Below are positions 25,363-32,968 of a DNA stretch of 64,000 nucleotides, in pieces; position 1 is the first letter of the stretch, and each line of letters starts with the position of its first letter. The translations under genes and the position numbers were made by a program. Origin of the DNA: Actinomyces procaprae (lineage in GTDB: Bacteria > Actinomycetota > Actinomycetes > Actinomycetales > Actinomycetaceae); contig NZ_CP039292.1 of assembly GCF_004798665.1 (NCBI RefSeq), positions 1,302,001 to 1,366,000 on the forward strand. The letters are read 5' to 3'. Under the pieces are notes generated by a model, which searched no databases, was not told the DNA's origin, and saw only the letters and a program-made list of their open reading frames with translations.

Positions 25363-26046
25363 ATGAAGCGATCGAGCGTTGTCGGCGTTGTCGTGGAGGC
25401 GGTTCTCGTCATTCTGGGCCTGGTGGCCGTATTCGGAGGAGAGAGTGAGCTGGCCGCGTACTGCTCGGCCGGTTGGGTCTTGGTTGCGCTGGTTTACGTT
25501 GTGATCGTGGCCTGGGCCGCTTGGCGACGTCGGGTGCTGGCGGACGACGATGAAATCCAGGAGCCTGCGCTCAGCCTTCCCCGCTGGCTGATTGCTCTTC
25601 TGGGAACATCCCCGGTAATAGCGGCGCTCGTGGGTCTGGTCAATGTGCTGACCGGAATCAACATTCCACAAGAACTGATCGACCAATTGGCCGTCATCAA
25701 CGGTGCGGCGCAGGTGAGTGCCCTGGCTCGGGTTCTCCAAGTCGTCGCCACGGTGATTACGATACTCACCGCCATGCTCGGTTGGGCGCTTCTCCACCTG
25801 GGATATGCCCGGCATTACGAACGTCTGGACCACCTGTACGGGCCGGCCCTGCAGTTCCCTGGCACAGCGGACCCGGATCTCACCGATTACGTGTACTTCT
25901 CCCTGACTGTGGGAACCACCTTCGCCACCTCGGACGTCGCCGTGACGTCTCGCCGCCTGCGCTGGACAGTGGCGGTTCAGTCCGTCTTCGCCTTCTTCTA
26001 CAACGCGATCGTGCTGGTGATCGCGTTTAAGTTCATCACGGGCTGA
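25363..26046 (+). CDS. DUF1345 family membrane protein
   Basis: A 227-residue protein with about five hydrophobic helices (near 7-25, 31-52, 72-95, 120-145 and 200-225). The C-terminal region, GYARHYERLD followed by DYVYFSLTVGTTFATSDVAVTSRRLRW, is the DUF1345 signature, which loosely resembles a channel filter region. CAGGCT lies six bases before the ATG, matching the leaderless pattern nearby. Function is unknown; it is not clearly linked to the DUF1304 gene that follows on the same strand. Confidence 0.8.
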   Translation: MKRSSVVGVVVEAVLVILGLVAVFGGESELAAYCSAGWVLVALVYVVIVAWAAWRRRVLADDDEIQEPALSLPRWLIALLGTSPVIAALVGLVNVLTGINIPQELIDQLAVINGAAQVSALARVLQVVATVITILTAMLGWALLHLGYARHYERLDHLYGPALQFPGTADPDLTDYVYFSLTVGTTFATSDVAVTSRRLRWTVAVQSVFAFFYNAIVLVIAFKFITG

Positions 26047-26114
26047 CCGGGATTCGCGGAGCGGCTACATCGAATCGCCGCCAGGCCCGTGCCGCGGCAT
26101 CACCAACCACCCCT

Positions 26115-26120
26115 TAAGCT
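26115..26120 (+). promoter_or_regulatory. -10 box TAAGCT, leaderless DUF1304 promoter
   Basis: TAAGCT ends seven bases before the GTG start of the DUF1304 gene; there is no ribosome site. Confidence 0.5.
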
Positions 26121-26127
26121 TCGGCCC

Positions 26128-26532
26128 GTGAATGTACTCCACATTATTGGCCTGGTGGCCGCCGTCCTCGCCTCAGCCCTGCACGTGCTCATCTTCTGGA
26201 TGGAGTCGATCGCCTGGGAGGGGCCGCTGGCCCGCAAGACCTTCGGCGGAACCCCCGAGGAAGCCAGGCCGCATGCCTTCTACGCCTACAATCAGGGCTT
26301 CTACAACCTGTTCCTCGCGGTGGAGGCCCTGGGCGGCGCCGCCCTCATGGCTCTGAGTTCCGGCGCGTGGCACACCGCGGGCAGCGCCCTGGCCCTGTAC
26401 GGCACCGGTTCCATGCTTGCCGCCGCCCTGGTGCTTGCGCTGAAGTCCCCCGCACACCGCCCGGCTGCGGTCAAGCAGGGGGCGTTCCCACTGATCGCCA
26501 TCGTGTTCCTGGTCGCGGGGCTATTGCGCTGA
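26128..26532 (+). CDS. DUF1304 family membrane protein
   Basis: A 134-residue protein with four predicted helices. VLASALHVLIFWMESIAW near the N-terminus and the AYNQGFYNLFLA stretch are typical of DUF1304 (YqjF-like small membrane proteins of unknown role). GTG at 26128 is chosen because the protein then starts directly at the first helix and a -10 box is correctly placed for a leaderless message. The same frame stays open for 38 codons after the stop; this is noted as a low-interest observation. Confidence 0.82.
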   Translation: MNVLHIIGLVAAVLASALHVLIFWMESIAWEGPLARKTFGGTPEEARPHAFYAYNQGFYNLFLAVEALGGAALMALSSGAWHTAGSALALYGTGSMLAAALVLALKSPAHRPAAVKQGAFPLIAIVFLVAGLLR

Positions 26533-26665
26533 GTCTGGCTGCCTGAACGGTCGGCTGGGCCCGACGACGGCTTGCGTCCCGCGGCCGTCGGCTACGCGAT
26601 GGCGGCCGACATCATCGCCGAAGCGGTCATCACCGAGCCCGCCACCTGACCGGAGTCCACGCCGC

Positions 26666-27676
26666 TCACGCCCAGGGCAGGCCGACCAGCTTGCCGGTGC
26701 GCGCGCCGGCGGCCATGTCCCGCTGCGCCTGAACGATCTCCTCAAGTGGGTAGGTGTGCATTGGTAGGAGGTCCAGGGCGCCGGTCTCGATTCGGTCCAG
26801 CACCCGCTGCAACTCCGCTTCCGGCAGGTCGGAGGCCTGACCGGAGTAGGTGGTCAACCGCACTCCGTTCGGGATCCAGTCCAGCGGATAGAAGTCCTTG
26901 ATGGTCCAAGAGTCCGAGAGCATGCCGGTGAAGCACACCGTACCGTGCACCGCGGCGGCCTGCAGCGAGTCGCGCAGCGTGGGCACGCCCACCAGTTCCA
27001 GTACCGCGTCCACCCCCGCGGGCTCGTGCCGACGCACCTGCTGTGCCACCGCGCCGTCGTCGCGCAGCGCCGTCACGCCCCGGGTGGTGAGCAACTCCAG
27101 CCCCGCCTCCCGCCGGGAGGTGGCGTAGACCCGGCAGCCCATATCGAGCGCGAGGGCCGCCGTGGCCAGGCCCAGCGCCGAGGTGCCGCCGCGCACCAGC
27201 AGGCTCTGACCGGGTTGCAGACTCAGCCCGGTGGTCAGGGAGCCGTAGGCGGTCTGCAGTGTCTCGGGGACTGAGCCGATCACCTCCCACGACAGGCCCG
27301 AGTGGAAGGTGATGACCTGCTCGCGCGGCACCACCACGTACTGGGCGTAACCGCCGTCGAAGGCCCGGCCCATGTCGCCCATCATGGTGACCGCCTGGAT
27401 CCCCGGAGCCAGGCGCCCCTGTGGATCAAGGTCCACGACGCCGGAGGCCTCGATCCCCAGCACGCGCGGATAGCTCATGCCGCCGGCCTGTCCGGTCACC
27501 GAGTGATACTCGCTGCGGTTCAACCCGAAGGCCATGACCTTCAGGCGCACCCAGCCGGGCCGCGGCTGCGGGACGGGCACGTCCATCACGTGCAGGTTCT
27601 CAATCCCCGGGGAGGTCAGCACGGCGGCGCGCATGCTCGCGGGCGTGGTGGTGACAGACGGTACGGCGGCGGTCAT
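26666..27676 (-). CDS. Zinc-type alcohol dehydrogenase-like / quinone oxidoreductase (MDR)
   Basis: A 336-residue medium-chain dehydrogenase/reductase. The N-terminal GroES-like domain contains FGLNRSEYHSVTG and LGIEASGVV; the Rossmann domain contains RGGTSALGLATAALAL. The cysteine and histidine ligands of zinc alcohol dehydrogenases are missing, placing it with NADPH quinone oxidoreductase-like members. It lies 18 bases downstream of a PadR regulator on the same strand, so it is probably the regulated target. The real substrate is unknown; stress or redox detoxification is an inference from the family. Confidence 0.87.
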   Translation of the reverse strand: MTAAVPSVTTTPASMRAAVLTSPGIENLHVMDVPVPQPRPGWVRLKVMAFGLNRSEYHSVTGQAGGMSYPRVLGIEASGVVDLDPQGRLAPGIQAVTMMGDMGRAFDGGYAQYVVVPREQVITFHSGLSWEVIGSVPETLQTAYGSLTTGLSLQPGQSLLVRGGTSALGLATAALALDMGCRVYATSRREAGLELLTTRGVTALRDDGAVAQQVRRHEPAGVDAVLELVGVPTLRDSLQAAAVHGTVCFTGMLSDSWTIKDFYPLDWIPNGVRLTTYSGQASDLPEAELQRVLDRIETGALDLLPMHTYPLEEIVQAQRDMAAGARTGKLVGLPWA

Positions 27677-27694
27677 CGGGTAGTGCTCCTTTGT

Positions 27695-28288
27695 TCAGGG
27701 AAGTGGTTCGGGGTGCCGGGGCCGGCGCTCCGGCACCTGTGAGCCCGCGGTGGTGCGGTCCTCCTCGGCGGCGCCTGCCAACACCTGTTCCAACCAGTCG
27801 GTCTCCGCGCGTCGGGATGCGGCCGCAATACCGATCATGCCGCGCCGGTACGGATCGGGCTCGGTGCTGGAACGGCGCGGCGCGCCGTCGTCGTAGAAGA
27901 ATGCGGGTGCCGGCTCGCGTAAGGCCTTCAGGCGGCGGCGCAGCACCGCGGTGCGTTCGGCGCTGTCAGGCAGGCGGGACAGGAATGCAAGCAGCACGAG
28001 GAACCGGGGCATGGAGGACACATCCGCATCGCTCGGGTGCCGCAGGAGCTCATGCAGGCGCTCGTGGCCGGCGGGGGTGAGCTCGAGGCGCCTGCGGGGC
28101 CGCCCCCGCGCCCCGGGCTCGTCGGTGCGGACGAGCAGCCCGGCCTGCTCCAGGCGCGCCAGGGCGGGGTAAAGGGACCCTTCTGAGAGGTGGCTGCCGG
28201 GCCCGTCCAACTCGTTGATCCGCCGGCGCAACTCGTAGCCGTGCAGCGGCCCCTCTGAGAGGAACCCCAGGATCTTCAACTCAAGCAC
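27695..28288 (-). CDS. PadR-family transcriptional regulator
   Basis: A 197-residue regulator with a winged helix at the N-terminus (LEIKILGFL-type start, LHGYELRRRINELDG, SEGSLYPALARLEQAGLL) and the helical Vir_act_alpha_C-like dimerisation tail. The GTG start lies six bases from a TAGTGT -10 on the minus strand. A direct repeat ACAT-CGAATCG-ACAT just upstream (28299-28313) is a possible binding site. It precedes the MDR oxidoreductase in one operon and is divergent from the OpuC operon, either of which it could control. Confidence 0.86.
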   Translation of the reverse strand: MLELKILGFLSEGPLHGYELRRRINELDGPGSHLSEGSLYPALARLEQAGLLVRTDEPGARGRPRRRLELTPAGHERLHELLRHPSDADVSSMPRFLVLLAFLSRLPDSAERTAVLRRRLKALREPAPAFFYDDGAPRRSSTEPDPYRRGMIGIAAASRRAETDWLEQVLAGAAEEDRTTAGSQVPERRPRHPEPLP

Positions 28289-28294
28289 ACCCCG

Positions 28295-28300
28295 ACACTA
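28295..28300 (-). promoter_or_regulatory. -10 box TAGTGT, leaderless padR promoter
   Basis: Read on the minus strand, TAGTGT ends six bases before the GTG start of the PadR gene and there is no ribosome site. Confidence 0.5.
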
Positions 28301-28377
28301 CATCGAATCGACATATCTGCAAAGCGTTGTTACGGTAGGACGGCGCCGCCGCTCGGCGGAGGAGAGGAGACCGCCCT

Positions 28378-29316
28378 ATGGGAATGCGAACCGGGACGCG
28401 GAAGGCCGGGCGCAACGCGTCGGTTGCGAGCGCTCCCGCAGCGGCAGTGCCGTCCGCCGGCGCAATCGAGTTCTCCGCAGTCACCAAGCGCTATCCGGCA
28501 CCACAGGGCGCTGCCGGCCCGGCGTCGCGAGCCGCCGTCGACGACTTCTCCGCCACCCTCCCGGCCGGCTCCATCACCGTGCTGCTCGGTTCCTCCGGCT
28601 GTGGCAAGACCACCCTGCTGCGCATGGTCAACCGCATGGTTGAGCCGACTTCCGGCCGCATCCTCCTGAACGGCGAGGATGTTCAACACGGCGACCCTGT
28701 AGCCCTGCGCCGCTCCATCGGCTATGTCATGCAGAATGCGGGCCTGCTTCCACACCGGCGCGTGCTGGACAACATCACCCTGGTGCCGCGATTGAACGGC
28801 ATCGGCCGGTCCGCGGCACGGGCGCGCGCTCGCGAGCTGATGGACATGCTGGGCCTGGCGGAGGACCTGGCCGACCGCTATCCGGGGCAGCTCTCCGGTG
28901 GCCAGGCCCAGCGCGTCGGCGTGGCCCGTGCACTTGCCGCCGACCCGGGCGTCCTGCTCATGGATGAGCCCTTCGGCGCCGTCGACCCGCTGGTGCGCCG
29001 TGATCTACAGCGCGAGTTGCTTCGCATCCAGGGTGAGCTGGCCAAGACGATCATCTTCGTGACCCACGACGTGGACGAGGCCCTGATGCTCGGTGACGAG
29101 ATCATCCTCCTGCGCGAGGGCGCCCGCATCGCCCAGCGCGGCAGTGGAGCGCAGCTGCTCGCGGATCCGGCCGACGAGTTCGTGGCCCGCTTCCTCGGGC
29201 TCGACGACGCCGACCGCGCCCTGCGCCTGGCCGACGTCGCCGGCAGCCGGGTGGTCGTGGACCGCGCCGGTCGCGCTGTCGGCAGACTGGACGGTGGGGC
29301 GGAGGCGCGCCTATGA
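28378..29316 (+). CDS. Osmoprotectant (glycine betaine/choline-type) ABC transporter ATPase
   Basis: A 312-residue ATPase of the OpuCA/ProV family: Walker A GSSGCGKTT (71-79), Q-loop YVMQNAGLLPH, signature LSGGQ (172-176) and Walker B LLMDEP (193-198). The region after about 240 is short and shows no complete CBS pair, unlike ionic-strength-sensing OpuA/OpuC ATPases. The start has a strong GGAGAGGAG ribosome site. It overlaps the first permease by ATGA. The four-gene order ATPase-permease-permease-binding protein is the OpuC layout. Compatible-solute uptake is the family expectation; related systems import other quaternary amines. Confidence 0.9.
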   Translation: MGMRTGTRKAGRNASVASAPAAAVPSAGAIEFSAVTKRYPAPQGAAGPASRAAVDDFSATLPAGSITVLLGSSGCGKTTLLRMVNRMVEPTSGRILLNGEDVQHGDPVALRRSIGYVMQNAGLLPHRRVLDNITLVPRLNGIGRSAARARARELMDMLGLAEDLADRYPGQLSGGQAQRVGVARALAADPGVLLMDEPFGAVDPLVRRDLQRELLRIQGELAKTIIFVTHDVDEALMLGDEIILLREGARIAQRGSGAQLLADPADEFVARFLGLDDADRALRLADVAGSRVVVDRAGRAVGRLDGGAEARL

Positions 29317-29981
29317 ACTGGGTGCTGGCGAACCTCCCGGCGATCGGCTCCTACCTGGCTGCCCACGTGCTCCAGGCGGTGCCGGCCATCATAGCCACGC
29401 TGCTGCTGGCCATTCCCATCGCCCGGTTCGCGCAGCGCCTGGGGCCGTTGCGAGGCGTCCTCGTCTCGGGCGCCTCGCTGCTGTACGCCATCCCCTCGCT
29501 GGCGCTGTTCGTGATCCTGCCGGTCCTGCTCGGCACCGGTATCCGCGACACCATCAACGTCGTCGTGGCGTTGACGCTCTACGGCCTGGCACTGCTGGTG
29601 CCCGCCACGGTTGATGCGCTCGACGCCGTCGACCAGCGGGTGCTCGACGCCGCCACCGCCATGGGCATAGGGGCATTGCGGCGCTTCTTCACCGTGGAAC
29701 TGCCCCTGGCCGGTCCGGCGATCGTGGCCGGCCTGCGCGTCGTAACCGTCTCCACCGTCTCGCTGACCACGGTCGGGGCGGTCCTGGGCGTGCGCAGCCT
29801 GGGGTGGCTGTTCACCGACGGTTTTCAGCGCGGCATCACTGCGGAGATCCTCGCCGGAATCCTGGCCACTGCTCTGCTTGCGGTTCTGCTCGACGGCCTG
29901 GTGGTGCTGGGTGGGCGCGCCCTGCTGCCGTGGGCGCGCCGCACCCGTGCGCCGGAGGCGACGCAGGAGCGGACGTCATGA
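29313..29981 (+). CDS. Osmoprotectant ABC transporter permease (first)
   Basis: A 222-residue permease of the OpuCB/OpuCD type with about five to six helices. The cytoplasmic EAA-like coupling loop is visible as LDAATAMGIGALRRFFTVELPLAGP. It overlaps both neighbours by four bases. It would pair with the second permease to form the membrane channel of the importer. Confidence 0.9.
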   Translation: MNWVLANLPAIGSYLAAHVLQAVPAIIATLLLAIPIARFAQRLGPLRGVLVSGASLLYAIPSLALFVILPVLLGTGIRDTINVVVALTLYGLALLVPATVDALDAVDQRVLDAATAMGIGALRRFFTVELPLAGPAIVAGLRVVTVSTVSLTTVGAVLGVRSLGWLFTDGFQRGITAEILAGILATALLAVLLDGLVVLGGRALLPWARRTRAPEATQERTS

Positions 29982-30655
29982 ACTACATCGGAGAAGCGAT
30001 CGCCTACATTTTCGCCGCCGCCAACTGGTCGGGATCGCTCGGCATCGGGCGGCTGCTGTTGCAGCACATCGGGTACTCGCTGCTCGGGGTGGCCGTTGCC
30101 GCCGCCATCGGGGTGCCGTTGGGCTGGTGGATCGGACACACCGGGCGGGGTCGGGGTGCTGCCATCGCTCTGGCCGGCGCCGTGCGGGCCCTGCCCACTC
30201 TCGGCCTGATCACCCTGTTCGGGCTCATCCTCGGCGTGGGCCTGTCCGCCCCGATGCTCGCCTTCATCGTACTGGCCCTGCCCAGCGTACTGGCCGGTGC
30301 CTACACCGGCATTGAGGCCGCGGATCCCGTCGCCGTCGACGGCGCCCGTGCCAGTGGCATGAGCGAGTTCCAGCTACTCACCCGGGTGGAGATTCCGCTG
30401 GGCGCTCCGCTGCTGGTGGGCGGCCTGCGGTCGGCCGCCCTGCAGGTGATCGCGACCGCGACCCTGGCCGCCTACACCGGCGCCGGCGGGCTTGGGCGGC
30501 TGATGTTCCTCGGTCTCAAGACCCAGGACTACGGCATGATGCTGGCCTCCTCACTCATGGTCATCGCCCTGGCTCTGGCGTCCGAACTCTTCTTCATCCT
30601 CCTCCAGCGCGCCGTCACCCCGGTCGGCACGCGCAACCGAAAGGAATCCCCATGA
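29978..30655 (+). CDS. Osmoprotectant ABC transporter permease (second)
   Basis: A 225-residue permease, homologous in plan to its neighbour, with the coupling loop VDGARASGMSEFQLLTRVEIPLGAP and the conserved ATATLAAYTGAGGLG stretch found in OpuC permeases. ATG 29978 overlaps the preceding stop by ATGA, and its own stop overlaps the binding-protein start. Confidence 0.9.
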   Translation: MNYIGEAIAYIFAAANWSGSLGIGRLLLQHIGYSLLGVAVAAAIGVPLGWWIGHTGRGRGAAIALAGAVRALPTLGLITLFGLILGVGLSAPMLAFIVLALPSVLAGAYTGIEAADPVAVDGARASGMSEFQLLTRVEIPLGAPLLVGGLRSAALQVIATATLAAYTGAGGLGRLMFLGLKTQDYGMMLASSLMVIALALASELFFILLQRAVTPVGTRNRKESP

Positions 30656-31587
30656 ATCCCAATGCTGACAAGCGCGCCGTGCTCACTCGCCGCGGTGTCC
30701 TGGCCGGCGGCGCTCTGCTCGCCGTGGCCTCCACGCTCGCCGCCTGCTCCAACTCCGACCCGCTGTCCTCGGGCACGGCCTCCGGCACGATCGTAGTGGG
30801 CAGCCAGCAGTACTACTCCAATGAGATCATTGCCGAGCTTTACGCCCAGGCGCTCGAGCAGGCCGGTTTCACCATCGACCGCCAGTATCAGATCGGGCAG
30901 CGCGAGGTCTACATCCCCGAGCTCGAATCGGGGGCGATCAGCGTGCTGCCAGAGTACGGCGGCAATCTGCTGCAGTACTACGACTCCGATACCGACGCCA
31001 CGGACTCTGAGTCCATCCACGCCGCCCTGTCGGACGTGCTCCCGGACTCGTTGATGGTGCTCGACTATGCCGAGGCCACCGACCAGGACTCCTACACGGT
31101 AACCCGCGACCTCGCCGAGGAGTACGGCCTGGTCTCCATCGGCGACCTCGCCAAGCTCGACGGCACCGTGCTGGTGGCGGCGAACTCCGAGTTCAAGACT
31201 CGCCCTTACGGCCCGACGGGCATCAAGGAGGTCTACGGGGTGAAGGCCGACGTCTACCCCGTGGAGGACTCCGGCGGGTCGCTTACCGTCAGCGCGCTCG
31301 TGGACGGAACGGTGCAGGCGGCCGACATCTACACCTCCTCGCCCGCCATCGACGCCAACGACCTGGTGGTTCTGGAGGACCCGGAGGCGCTGATCCTGCC
31401 GCAGAATGTGATCCCGCTGGTCACGGCCGACCTGGATGAGGGCGCCATCACCGCGATCAACGCCGTCTCGGCGCTGCTGACCACCGAGGCGCTGCGCGTG
31501 CTCAACGCCCGTTCGGTGGACGAGCAGCTCGACTCCGCCACGATCGCCACCGACTGGCTCACCGAGCAGGGCATCCTGCCGGCCTGA
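30652..31587 (+). CDS. Osmoprotectant ABC transporter substrate-binding lipoprotein
   Basis: A 311-residue lipoprotein of the OpuCC/ProX class. An RR pair (TRRGVLAGG, 12-20) precedes a hydrophobic segment and the lipobox LAAC with lipidated C32; the twin arginine suggests possible Tat export. GTIVVGSQQYYSNEIIAELYAQ begins the type II periplasmic-binding fold. The aromatic residues that would form the betaine cage cannot be assigned without a structure, so the exact ligand is open. It closes the operon and is followed within about 10 bases by family A repeats. Confidence 0.9.
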   Translation: MNPNADKRAVLTRRGVLAGGALLAVASTLAACSNSDPLSSGTASGTIVVGSQQYYSNEIIAELYAQALEQAGFTIDRQYQIGQREVYIPELESGAISVLPEYGGNLLQYYDSDTDATDSESIHAALSDVLPDSLMVLDYAEATDQDSYTVTRDLAEEYGLVSIGDLAKLDGTVLVAANSEFKTRPYGPTGIKEVYGVKADVYPVEDSGGSLTVSALVDGTVQAADIYTSSPAIDANDLVVLEDPEALILPQNVIPLVTADLDEGAITAINAVSALLTTEALRVLNARSVDEQLDSATIATDWLTEQGILPA

Positions 31588-31597
31588 TCCGCACTGC

Positions 31598-31665
31598 GCG
31601 AGATCGGTAGATCTTACGTACCGAGGTCGGTAGATCTTACGTACCGAGGTCGGTAGTTGTTACCG
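31598..31665 (+). repeat. Family A 23-bp tandem repeat, locus 3
   Basis: Three contiguous units start at 31598, 31621 and 31644. The first two end TTACGTA and carry AGATC after GGTCGGT; the last ends in TTACCG. They lie between the OpuC operon stop and the LacI gene stop, in the same orientation as the OpuC genes. Confidence 0.88.
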
Positions 31666-31669
31666 CCGG

Positions 31670-32686
31670 TCACCCGGCGGCCTCGGATACTGGTCCGGTG
31701 GAGGCGCGTTCGATCAGCCGGGGAATCAGCACCTGCTCGCTGGGCAGGTAACGTTCCGCGGCACGCCCGATCGCCCGCTCCAGGGCGAGCTTCGCCATGA
31801 GGCCGGGATTCTGGTCAATGGTCGTCAGCGGCACCAGCCCGGACTCATAGCGTCTGGCGTTGTCGAAGCCGACGACGCTGATCCTGCCCGGAACGCCTAC
31901 TCCGGCAGAGACGAGGCCCTGAATCACTCCGGAGGCAACCCGGTCGTTGAAGGCGGATACGGCCGTGGGCGGCTCCGGCGCTGCGAGCAGTTGTGCAGCT
32001 GCCCGAATCCCGTCCTCCTGCTCAAGCCCGCCGGGCAGGATCGTCGCCTCGGTGGACAACCCGTGCGCTGCCATGGCCTCCAGGTAACCTGCGCGCCGTT
32101 CCGGGCTCGACGGCGCCTTGCCACCGTCGACGTGCACGATACGGCGATGCCCGAGACCGACGAGGTGAGCGACTGCCGCCGCCACCCCGCCCCGGTCGTC
32201 GATTCGGATCACGTCTACTCCGGGGCATGACAATGGTCGCGCGACCGCCACTACGGGGACCTCGTCGGCGAGCATTCGCAGGCGGGCCGTCCCAAGTGAC
32301 GGCCCGATCATGATCAGTGCCTCGCAGCGGTCGCGCAGTAGGGTCTCAGCGGCCCGACGATCGTCGACCGCGCCTACGACGGCGGAGAGTACGAGCTCGT
32401 GGTTCCCGCTCTCAGCGGCCGTGTACAACCCGTCGATGATCTCGGCGTGGAAGGGCTGGTGGCCGTCGAAAGTGACGCCGATCTGCCCTGATCGGGTTGA
32501 TCTCAGGGCGCGGGCGCGTTGGTCGGGCCGGTAGCCCAGGCGTGCGGCCACCGCCTTGACCCGGCGCCTCGTCTCCTGTGATGCGCCGACGGCGTCGCGC
32601 ATCACGATGGAGACGCACGAGACCGAGCAATTGGCCTCGCGCGCGACATCTGCGAGCGTGACCTGCTTGCGTGCCCGTTGCGCCAT
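31670..32686 (-). CDS. LacI-family transcriptional regulator
   Basis: A 338-residue repressor: an N-terminal helix-turn-helix (TLADVAREANCSVSCVSIVM) and hinge helix, then a periplasmic-binding-like effector domain containing IGVTFDGHQPFHAEIIDGLY and VVGFDNARRYESGLVPLTTIDQ. ATG 32686 has GGAGGG four bases upstream, while the longer frame extends into the promoter region. It is divergent from the Gfo/Idh-isomerase-MFS operon and most likely represses it in response to inositol or a related sugar. The strong hyphenated palindrome in the shared promoter region is the likely operator. Confidence 0.9.
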   Translation of the reverse strand: MAQRARKQVTLADVAREANCSVSCVSIVMRDAVGASQETRRRVKAVAARLGYRPDQRARALRSTRSGQIGVTFDGHQPFHAEIIDGLYTAAESGNHELVLSAVVGAVDDRRAAETLLRDRCEALIMIGPSLGTARLRMLADEVPVVAVARPLSCPGVDVIRIDDRGGVAAAVAHLVGLGHRRIVHVDGGKAPSSPERRAGYLEAMAAHGLSTEATILPGGLEQEDGIRAAAQLLAAPEPPTAVSAFNDRVASGVIQGLVSAGVGVPGRISVVGFDNARRYESGLVPLTTIDQNPGLMAKLALERAIGRAAERYLPSEQVLIPRLIERASTGPVSEAAG

Positions 32687-32754
32687 GTTCCCTCCGTGCG
32701 GGGGGGCATACGTGATTGCTCCCTGTGTGAGCTGGTTAGCCTGGAACATCTGTA

Positions 32755-32760
32755 ATTATA
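32755..32760 (-). promoter_or_regulatory. -10 box TATAAT for the LacI gene
   Basis: A perfect TATAAT on the minus strand lies about 69 bases upstream of the LacI start. No good -35 is seen at 16-18 bases. Confidence 0.45.
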
Positions 32761-32856
32761 GCCACTTGCGTCGAGAGATGCTCTGAACAAAACGTTGAAA
32801 TATCAGTGATTACGTGATGTGTGGTTGCAGTTCAAGTGGCAGCAGCCGTGTCTGAG

Positions 32857-32874
32857 AGCTAGAACGTGCTAGCT
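32857..32874. promoter_or_regulatory. Probable LacI-type operator
   Basis: AGCTAG-AACGTG-CTAGCT is an 18-bp palindrome with perfect 6-bp arms and a near-symmetric centre, the size and form of a LacI-family site. It lies in the divergent promoter region, 95 bases before the dehydrogenase start. Confidence 0.6.
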
Positions 32875-32968
32875 TCTTTGTCATCACAAACACCGCGATG
32901 TTGCGGTTCTTGTGAGCAAGCGCCGCACCGCCCTGAGCACGCGCGGCACACGACGAAGGAGTCCACTC

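Noticed and set aside
24924..25412. Frame translating as repeated RSRPWLD/VGPL units
   Set aside because: It is a translation of the family B array; the 19-base period shifts frame at each unit, so it is not a designed protein repeat.
805..31665. Family A repeats as CRISPR
   Set aside because: The 23-bp units are contiguous with no spacers.
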